The notes under the pieces were generated by a model. It made no database searches, was not told where the DNA came from, and worked only from the letters and a program-made list of their open reading frames with translations. Positions 1-8,174 of a stretch of 64,000 nucleotides of DNA are shown one piece after another. The position numbers were made by a program, and so were the translations under genes. Source of the DNA: Chiua virens (lineage: Eukaryota; Basidiomycota; Agaricomycetes; Boletales; Boletaceae); contig JAHNUO010000013.1 in NCBI GenBank assembly GCA_019787685.1, positions 1,364,001 through 1,428,000 of the forward strand, read 5' to 3'. Within the stretch, counting starts at the first letter, position 1. Every line of letters begins with the position of its first letter.

Positions 1-110
1 GGACAAATTGTTCTTACGCGTGTTGCGTTTGAGGCGGATGTAGGAAATCCAACCCCCTTACTATCATGTGACCGTCGTAATGCTGAGGAACATGATGAAT
101 GGGCATGATA
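1..110 (-). pseudogene. fragment of a second F-box gene copy at window edge
   Basis: Read on the minus strand, this stretch resembles the region around 15,085-15,180, which belongs to the N-terminal part of the F-box gene further right. The match around the Asn-Thr-x-Lys-Asn-Asn-Leu codons is clear, and a weaker match continues for about 60 bases upstream. No open frame survives here. It is probably the edge of a decayed duplicate, and its other half lies outside the window. Confidence 0.35.
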
Positions 111-653
111 ATCTGAACGATAGACGTACTCTAGTATTGGTCTGCAGGGCAATCCATACGCTGCCCTAGACTGACCTTATCATGATAAGTAGACGGGCCG
201 GAGAAGACCGGCTGTTGAATGGCTTACGTGAGCGAGTCCGTGCTCATAATTCTCACGGTTGGAAAATGCGAGGTGTCCCCTTATACGGGGCTCCCACCCG
301 CCAAACACCTCCAGCCAACCTTGCCTATAGCTGTACTGTACGGTCAACCGCCTAAATCAATCACTCCCCCTACTGCACCTCACTGTAGCATACTTCAAAG
401 GTTAGCCCTCTTCTTTATTTTCTCTACTCTTAGATCACTTCCTCGATGTCCTCCGATGCCGTCCTGCCCTTTTTCTCTTCTCCATTCTCATTCGTCGCCA
501 TCGTGCGCTGTCATGCCCTGCGCTGCACTCTGTTTGTTTGGTCATAGACGCGTCGACGCGCTCCGTGTTCCACATCACTCCACTCCACTTACAAACCCCT
601 TCGCGTGTCCTCGACGTGTTGAATCGTTGACTAATTCATTTTTTCTCTTCTAG
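111..653 (+). other. intergenic and probable 5' UTR of the HMG gene
   Basis: No gene recognised. The last 250 bases are pyrimidine-rich, and the sequence ends in a strong splice acceptor (TTTTTTCTCTTCTAG) directly before the NHP6-like start codon. The 5' UTR therefore probably carries an intron whose acceptor abuts the ATG. An open frame at 219-653 has no recognisable protein features. Confidence 0.4.
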
Positions 654-1266
654 ATGCCCAAGGAAGCTAAACCCAAGGTATATTCATCTCACTGTCTACC
701 ACAACCCCATATACCTGCATATATGCGCTCTTATCCTTCAATGCATGTCTCTCTTGATCATTTGTCGCTCACACCTGTCGACAGCGCAAGGCTGCTGAGA
801 AATCCGAAGCCAAGACTGCTAAAGGCACAAAGACAAAAGCCAAGGGGGGGCCAAAGCGCGCCCTCTCTGCATACATGTTCTTCAGTCAAGACTGGAGAGA
901 GAGAATCAAGGCCGAGAACCCTGATGCTGGCTTCGGTTAGTATGTCCCTCCTGCCCTATGATATCTATCTAAAAACTCTTCACAGGCGAAGTTGGCAAAC
1001 TTCTTGGAGCCAAGTGGAAGGAACTCGACGAAGACGAGAAAAAGGTAAGCACTTTGCACTTGCTATCGCATCCACTCATACTTTTTTCAGCCTTATCTTG
1101 ATATGGCCGCAAAGGACAAGGCGCGAGCTGAGGAGGAGAAGGCATCCTTGGCTGGTGTGAGTCTTCTTTTGTTGTTTTTCCAATTTCTAATAACCTCACC
1201 ATCCACTAGACTAAGGCCTCTAAAGAAAGCGGTGGTGAGGAGGCCGTCGACGACGATGAGGACTAA
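654..1266 (+). CDS. NHP6: NHP6-like HMG-box chromatin protein
   Basis: Non-histone chromatin protein that bends DNA in the minor groove and, in the family, assists the FACT complex and transcription. Five exons fit in frame (654-677, 785-935, 986-1044, 1091-1156, 1210-1266), all with GT...AG introns, giving 118 residues. The protein has a Lys/Ala-rich N-terminus, one HMG box ([11 protein letters not shown] at about residues 31-41, then the Gly-Lys-Leu-Leu-Gly helix and the Trp-Lys-x-Leu-x-x-x-x-Lys-Pro-Tyr segment), and a short acidic tail ending in Asp/Glu residues. The acidic tail is longer than in yeast Nhp6 but common in basidiomycete orthologues. Nothing is broken. It lies between two fragments of an otherwise separate locus. 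Confidence 0.93.
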
Positions 1267-1683
1267 TCATCGAGACCCGTGACATGTCCATACATATCAA
1301 ACTCGCAGCTGTTCCACCTTTCCTTCCGTGCACTTAATCAAGATTTGCCCCTCCCTTGATGTTTCCTAGTATACTACTTTCCGCCCCTGCGAGACATGTG
1401 CCTACCAACCCTCCTTATCCCCGTAAATTTTTCATTCTTCACTTCCACTGTAACTTGCTCTTTTTCGATGCTCCGCTGCTCTCATGTGTTTGCTCACCGG
1501 TTCGTATGTTGTCCGTATTTGCTCCGCTGAAAACGATTGTATTCTTGTACGATCACCGGTTCAGTCTGACACAACATGCTACACTAAGATGACTTGGTCA
1601 TGCGATGCCTCGGGCGGTGCCTCACTGTATAGGACTACTGCTCTAAATTCCGGCTAGTACGCTAAGATTATCTGTACTCATCA
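1267..1683. other. intergenic, 3' UTR of the HMG gene
   Basis: T-rich downstream sequence with no coding signal. It likely contains the NHP6 3' UTR. The last 60 bases begin to resemble the region just upstream of the helicase gene at about 15,460. Confidence 0.4.
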
Positions 1684-2215
1684 GTGATCACTGGAGTGAC
1701 TGGGGCGGAGACGCTTACGGAAAAGACAAGAGGCAGGCAGACCCACATCAGCATAGAAATTGTCAGTACATCACTAACGAAGCGTTACATACATATGCTG
1801 ACGATATCGCTGACAGGAATTGTGAGCTCAAGTGTACTCCATGAGGTACGTCCAGAACCATATGTACTAGCCATTGATTATTGTCACAGAATGGAATTTC
1901 GATCTAAAATTTACTGCAGGGAGGTTTGTTATGAGCCAAAAAAGAAGGGAAGATCCAAGCTACTTTCATAGCGGGTCTAAATTATTGGCCGTCGCGCACC
2001 ACCGGACATGTCACTACCCGGAGGAGGAGCAACTCGAGCAACTCGAACACCCCGCGAGTCGGTGATCTTTGATGCAGGAAAGATCTGGAAGAAGAACCCA
2101 TCCACCCGCAGTATCTCGGTATGAAAACATAGTACATACTACGAACCTTGGCTTTCGTGACCTCTTTTACAATGTTTAGGTCATGATTTATCCGAATCGT
2201 CGTCTCTGACCCCCT
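1684..2215 (+). pseudogene. decayed 5' fragment of an ERCC6L2-like helicase gene
   Basis: This stretch aligns by eye with 15,490-16,010, the 5' exons and introns of the SNF2 helicase gene. Matching landmarks occur in the same order. They are a CACTGG / CATTGG exon, an acceptor before GAATTGTGAGCTCAA (GGATTGTGGACTCAA in the other copy), the following short intron, an exon matching the Asp-Ser-Asp-Pro-Glu-Phe segment, and the intron with the shared block GGCTTTCGTGACCT. Similarity stops at about 2215, shortly after TTTAGGTCATGATTTA. Frames are broken and nothing downstream matches the helicase, so this is a truncated, non-functional duplicate. Confidence 0.7.
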
Positions 2216-4780
2216 GCTTCATCCGGTCCGAGCAAAGAAAACTCGACATCAATGGCGATTTCGTCAAAGCTAACCTACCCTATTGCTAACCTGCTCTATT
2301 TCGATGTCTGCATATCTAACACCCGTATCAGATTTCGTCGCCCCTCCTTTCTCACCTGCTGCCAGTGGCATTGTCCTGTGAGCCTGTCGCCATCCTCATG
2401 TTCCAGCGCTGGTTCGCCCTTCACAGAGCTGTGGTCGAGGCTGCCTGCAAATGTTCAACTTCACTCCAAAGTAGACCTGCTCATATATGCCGGGAAGAAC
2501 AATTTACTATCGGCGTCGTTGGTGGAATTGTCTGTGTTGCGCATGGCCCTACCAGTCAAGTTTGAACAGCTCGTCGGTCTCGATCGAATAGTGTTTTCAC
2601 GGAGAAATGGGGCGGTGCATGCGAAGTTTATGGCCAATGGGGTGATGGAAATACTGGAACACAATTGGCAGACATGGTGTTCGCTGCAGAACAAGGTGAC
2701 GACCGTCGATGCACCAGAGGTTGATGACAGTGCCAGTATACGAAGGTCCTCGGCAAGGTACTCAGAGTAGAGGGTAGCGGGGAGGTCGATAGACGATCCT
2801 TTATATCAAGTGAGTGTGAAAGATGGTCCGTTTTCTGACACGTCGTGACGATGGACTATTGTCTACCTTCCGTGACGAAGGTATACGTACATGTATAGTC
2901 AGTGGATTTAGCCTCGCAGAGGCACCTGATTGAACATAACCCTCGGTTTCTCTATCACTGGCTGGTGAATTTGAACCTGCAGCTACGCATGCAGACTTTG
3001 ATCGCTCATAGAGTTCAGATTACGAATATAGAACGAAGAGGGATTTTCCTATACGTTAGAGGTTGTCAGTTTAGGGTCATCGGACAACTTTGAACAGCGC
3101 ACATACTAATCCCTGACTATCCGATGATACAGGCGCCATCAGTGAGCCGATTATCATCACCTTTCAGGCGGAGGCCTGCTGAGATCGATGTATTCGACCA
3201 GGGGTGACTACTAGTCGACGTCTGGGGGTCAGGTGAGATCGCTGAAGAACCGCTCTCGTTCATAAGACGGACTCTGAATGACCATGAACAGCAACGGTGC
3301 GTAGGAGCCTGAGGCTTGGTCGCGTTCACGGCTCTTCAACAACTGACCGATCACTTGAATAGTATCCGGCCGTCGCTCCTTCTTCGCGCATCTTCGTCAA
3401 TGCAGGAGTAGATTGGCCTTGGTTTTCTGGATTTGCTGGTGGCACGAACGAAGGCGGGAGAGTAGTCAGCGTGACGATCGATGGTATTGTCCGAGTGTTC
3501 TCGACTAGTGAGCATTTTTCGTTCCTCTGGAAGCTCGGAAAACGACGAACAACCTTCTCTTGTTGAAAGTGAAGTAACCTCCCTACCAGCATGCGCGGTT
3601 GTACGCCCGCTCTCAGCATCACGGACCCGCGTACTCGTACCCTCCCATCGCTCTCAAGATCAATGCCGTCGATTGTCACTCCTAGTCGAATCTTGGTATT
3701 TTTGTCAATACGACAACTCTTTCGATTGGTCCTCATTCTCTTGCGACGCCCGGCATGCCCCTCTCTCACCTCTCCCCGTTCAGAGATGCCATCGTCTCCC
3801 GTAGACAGCGGAGCTATCGGCGCCCAGGGATCCTCTATTGGATTTGGACGTGCAGCGATCTTGGTGGCCCCTCTGAAAGTTATTGCCGTGTGGAGACACC
3901 AGATGTTAGAGGGGCGTCACAACTACTAAATTTAGTTTGAGGACGGGGGCTGAACGAAGAGTGTGTCGTCTATGCGCTTGAATTGATCGATTTTCTGATT
4001 TTTGGGTAGGTTTTGATGACCACCCACGTGGGCAAGAAAATGTTTCATGCCGTGTTCGACACTCTGGAAACAGAGATGGGGAGAGCAGCGACGACAAGTT
4101 GTTACTCGACTGCCTGAATCGTCCACTCGTGAGCTCTGAGCCAGGTGTAGACATTGATACGAACATCATACCCCTCTCTGGAGCATAGGTGGTTGCTCTA
4201 CTGTCATTCTCTTTCTCCGGCCCTGCGTTCTCTCTTTCAAGCCCTGAATCGTGCTCGTCCACTTCCGCTAAGATGATGCACGGGTCGCTTTCAATGCACG
4301 AGAGGACTACGCTCTTCTGTGGTCGGGTCATGAACACTGGCGCTACCAATGGTGTTCCATTCCATGTTACACAGGTTACGTGTGCGCGGAACGCCACTCA
4401 AAGGACACCTATTACAGATCCAATGGGATGAAGTAATTGATCGATCTGAGTGGAGGGATGAACAGTACGCTTCCTGGAGTACAGCGAAGCGAGGCCAATG
4501 AGCCAGGCAGAGAGGAACCGCTTACGTATACAGCTTCGTGAAGAAGATCGTCTACCTACCACCTCCCGTACTGGGGTCGTGGGCAAGGGGAATGTTGTGG
4601 GCCCGCTCCTGGGTTCTCAAAAGTGATTCACGTCTTATGAAGCTAGTGTTCAGCGTAACTGACAGGCGATTTACCATTCCCTCCACAGCAGAGAAATCAT
4701 GGACGTTGACCATCCCGAATGTCCTTCCAGAACTTCAACAAGCCAGCGTTATTGTTTAGATCAGCCAAGAACCACGCCAC
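2216..4780. other. unassigned stretch with broken reading frames
   Basis: No product recognised. Several medium open frames exist on both strands. The most protein-like are on the minus strand at 3326-3769 (an Arg-Leu-Gly-Val-Thr-Ile-Asp-Gly segment) and 3906-4397, and on the plus strand at 2252-2770. I could not join them into one convincing model or relate them to a named family. The minus-strand frames from about 4750 to 3900 might be exons of one decayed gene. The region may hold relics of whatever separated the duplicated helicase fragment from its neighbours. Confidence 0.3.
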
Positions 4781-4792
4781 GAAGAAACAGCC

Positions 4793-6260
4793 ATGGCTTC
4801 ATCGCCATCTAATCAACTAACCAACTCTCATCGCCACCCAGTCCCGGAGATTTTGGTGCGTTGTCCATTACGATATTCGGATACAAGCTCACACCACTAT
4901 CCTTGTTTAGACCGACTTGCCAAAGAGGTGGCTTAGCGAAGTCCTTTCCTTGCTGAACGTCAAGTCCGAGGAGATTCAGCGGCGCTTGAACGCGAGCTGC
5001 CTGAGGAGCACAAAAAATTGCAGGACTTGAAGGCAGAGTTCGCCGTTCGACAGTCCTCGGAGCCGACAGGTCCCGTTCTCGCTGCCTGAAAAGCGGAGCA
5101 CGCTCGATAGTCCGAGGAGCGTTGCAAGTGGGAGAATGATTCCTCGGCGTGGCAGACGCAGCGCAAGGCGATGTCCGAGCAAAGGACGAGTCTCCTGGCG
5201 CGTGTCACCGAGTTATCGGACGCAGTTGCACGAAGTGAAGAAGTTCGTATCCAGTTATCGGCATTGGAGGCCAAGCGTGTCGCCTGGATGAAGGAATGCG
5301 ATCCTCTGCTGAATGCCATGATACAACAACCAGAAGAGTGGGCGGTGCTAGCCAACGTCTGCGGGGAGTTGGACGAGGACCGGGTGAAGTTGGAGGCCAA
5401 GAAGACTTCAAGGGTCGAGGAAAAGGCCGGATGGGACAGTGAGCGTGCGGCGCTGCAGGAAAAACAAGAATCCTTGTTACGTTCTCTCGAGGAAGTCCGT
5501 GCATCCGTGGAGTCGCAGAGGTCTACCACGGCTTCTGCTCAGAAGGATAGACTTCTTCCACGAACAATATGCACAAGCATCCGCGTCCGCCAGTTCCATC
5601 CGGGATGAGAACCTAGAGCTGGAGAAGAAGGTGAAAATAGCTGAGGGACAAGCGCATGAAGGTATCGCAACAATCAAGGCATTCTACGAGGTATCTCCTT
5701 TCTTCGATTCAGCGATTTGGATCAATATGTGCTCACTGATATCAAAAGGCTTTGCACGCTGACGTGGCCCGATGGAAAGGGTTGGCGGAGCTCCTCAAGA
5801 AAAAGACGCACGGGCGAATGACGAACTTCATACGTACGTACGAGAGCTACGCAAGTTCCTGAGGTCGTGAATCTTTGCAGCCGTATAACGGCGGAAAACA
5901 AATCCCTCGAAGCTGAGACATGGAAACTTGGCTGGGCAACAACGCAGCGTCGCCCAACGAAACTATTTGTATCGCAGGATCTGCTCCAGAACGAGCAAAT
6001 CTCCTGGGTCCAAGCTCCGTCGGCTCTCAACATCCCACATTTCCAACGAACATTAGCATGCAGCGATGTTGAAGACCTCAACTTTCTTCTCCGTTCAATA
6101 TGTACCCCAACATTTCTCGTTACCTTCCACCGTGGTGGAATCGGTTCTACCGCCACGGAGGTTCACTACCGAACACATCAAGTTTCTTCCCTCGATCTCG
6201 ATCGTTTTGGCTTCCCTTGTTACTTCGTTTCCGCAAGAGACCAAAGAACTGCATGAACCC
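4793..6260 (+). pseudogene. decayed coiled-coil protein gene
   Basis: A heptad-rich, Glu/Lys/Ala-rich protein can be followed through 4900-5530 (for example the stretch around Leu-Glu-Arg-Glu-Leu-Pro-Glu-Glu and Arg-Val-Thr-Glu-Leu-Ser-Asp-Ala). It resumes after a frame change at 5550-5690, and again after an intron at 5750-5830 (Ala-Arg-Trp-Lys-Gly-Leu-Ala-Glu-Leu-Leu). In-frame stops interrupt it near 4935, 5087 and 5112, and at least one frameshift lies near 5540. A first exon may start at 4793. The tail to about 6260 reads as fragments of a Ser/Pro-rich region. The family is not identifiable beyond coiled coil. Confidence 0.5.
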
Positions 6261-6942
6261 TGATGTAGGCGCGGTTGTCGTGCTAAGCATAATGTCGACT
6301 TGTCTCATTTTGTTGCTGCGCTGCGGGCTAGTTTGAACATCGTCGTTGGTCATTTAGTTGGATGAGGCCACCTAGAATACCTTCTCCCAGATCTCAGCTA
6401 ACGCCACAAACTGTAAGTATGCTGGAAGCAACGACAAAGTTCATGCTTTGGTTCATGAGACAAGTATCTTAAATGGGCGGTCATACACCTCTTACGAATC
6501 GCATTACCAATCTTGTGGCACTAGCCGGCCACGAGGAGAGCTACAACGATACAAAATTGCTACAACAACACAAAGGGCGTAGGAGGGGCGGGTAAGCAAA
6601 AAACGGCTGCTATTATAACTGGCGAGACGATGAGAAAAGCGGATAAAGGAGAAAACAGAGTGAACACTTGGTGAGACGATGAGAAGGCCGGAAGGAAAGA
6701 CCAACCCTGTAATCAATCTCGGCAGGCCAGGCGGAAGGAGGTGGTGACCTTGACGAGGGCGAGGCGCAGGAGTTATCTAGCTTGACTGATTAGCTTTGTG
6801 TAAATCGATAACACAAACTCGGAGCAATTCGGGTGGGTTGTTGTGGGTTGTTGACACACACTCAACGAGCAATCGCGGGCTGTCTCTTGCGCTCTCAACA
6901 CCATTCCTATCCATCAAGCCACTCGCTTCAATTCTTACTATC
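6261..6942 (+). other. intergenic and upstream region of the GTPase gene
   Basis: No coding signal. It is purine-rich in 6560-6780 and pyrimidine-rich just before the GTPase start. The frame of the GTPase is open back to about 6796, but the conserved protein begins at the ATG at 6943. Confidence 0.4.
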
Positions 6943-8174
6943 ATGCAGATCGACGATATCAGACAGAAATTTGAACGGTTCCGAATCCTTGTTATCGGCC
7001 GGGCCAACGCTGGCAAGACGACACTTCTCAAGCAAATCTGTAATTCGAAGGAGAATCCAGAGATCTATGACGGAGAAGGGAAAAAGGTATGTGTGTATGC
7101 CAACCTGGGGTTTCTGATCTCACAGGTGCACTTATGGCCTGTGATCAGGTCGATCCGGCACAGATCAAAGAGTCTGCGGAGGTGAATACCAGGTTTACCA
7201 TCAACCCTCGTTGTCACCATCTTACACGTTTCAAGCGGGGAGAACACAATATCGAGAACGAGATGGTATTTCGAAGCAACCCCGGCTTTGTCTTCCATGA
7301 CTCCCGTGGGTTTGAAGCCGGTAGTGTCGACGAGTTTAACAAGATGAAGGACTTTGTCGCCGAGCGAGCTAAGACGACATTCCTCAAGAAGCGTGTCCAC
7401 GCTATATGGTAAACACACAGAGTCACTTACGGCGTGCTAACCACAAATGTTGCATAGGTACTGTATCCCAATGGATCAGATGCACCGTGCGATCTTGACT
7501 GCGGAGGAAATGTTTTTTGATGAATGTGAAACAGGGAATGGTAGGCTTTTCTTAATTATCCATTTATTGTTTTATTTTTATTGTATTTTCGGGACAGTGC
7601 CTGTTGTGGTTGTGTTCACAAAATGTGATGCATTGCAAGTGCTGGCAGTGGCTGCCCTGACAACCAAGGACAAGGAACTACCTGAACAGGAAAGACTTGC
7701 CAAGGTAAAGGAACTTGAGGAAAGCATGCTGCAGAAGAGCACAATTTGGGAAAGATTGCAAAAAAGAAAAAATCCCCCAAAAGTGTATGCTGAAGTCAAA
7801 GGTCTGTATGATATTGGGGTAGGTGACATGGAGGTATCTCATTATGTGATTTTTTTTGCAGATATGCACAAGTTCAATGAAGGATGCAGGATTGTGCTAG
7901 AAAAGACTGCAGCTGCTTTGAATGATGAAAGTTTGGAAATGCTGTTTGTGACCACACAAAGTGCAAACATCATGCTTTGTGTGAAATATGCTGTTGACAG
8001 GTATGTGACCCTTCTTAATGTTAAGGATCTTTTAGTGAATTACACATGATATATCATAGAACTTTGGTGCCCTTCATTGGTAGCAAATTGTCTCCAGTAG
8101 GAAGATTTGATCAGAAAGAGCAAGGGTCCTTGATGAGAAGAATGGGTTCATGGTTCCCACATGTCAATGTATGA
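6943..8174 (+). CDS. G-domain GTPase, basidiomycete P-loop family
   Basis: GTP-binding protein of the family often labelled 'G domain-containing protein' in Agaricomycetes; its cellular role is unknown. Six exons keep frame (6943-7086, 7149-7408, 7458-7540, 7598-7801, 7862-8000, 8060-8174) and encode 314 residues. Motifs seen: P-loop Gly-Arg-Ala-Asn-Ala-Gly-Lys-Thr-Thr at about 19-27, a switch II-like Asp-Ser-Arg-Gly-Phe-Glu in exon 2, and the base-specificity motif Thr-Lys-Cys-Asp at the start of exon 4. The C-terminus Trp-Phe-Pro-His is typical of the family. The intron between exons 4 and 5 uses a GTCTGT donor; a GTGACA donor is the alternative. Exons 1-3 are CG-rich, but exons 4-6 contain no CG at all. 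The last codons (Asn, then GTATGA) can instead be read as a splice donor leading into the repeat array. Confidence 0.82.
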
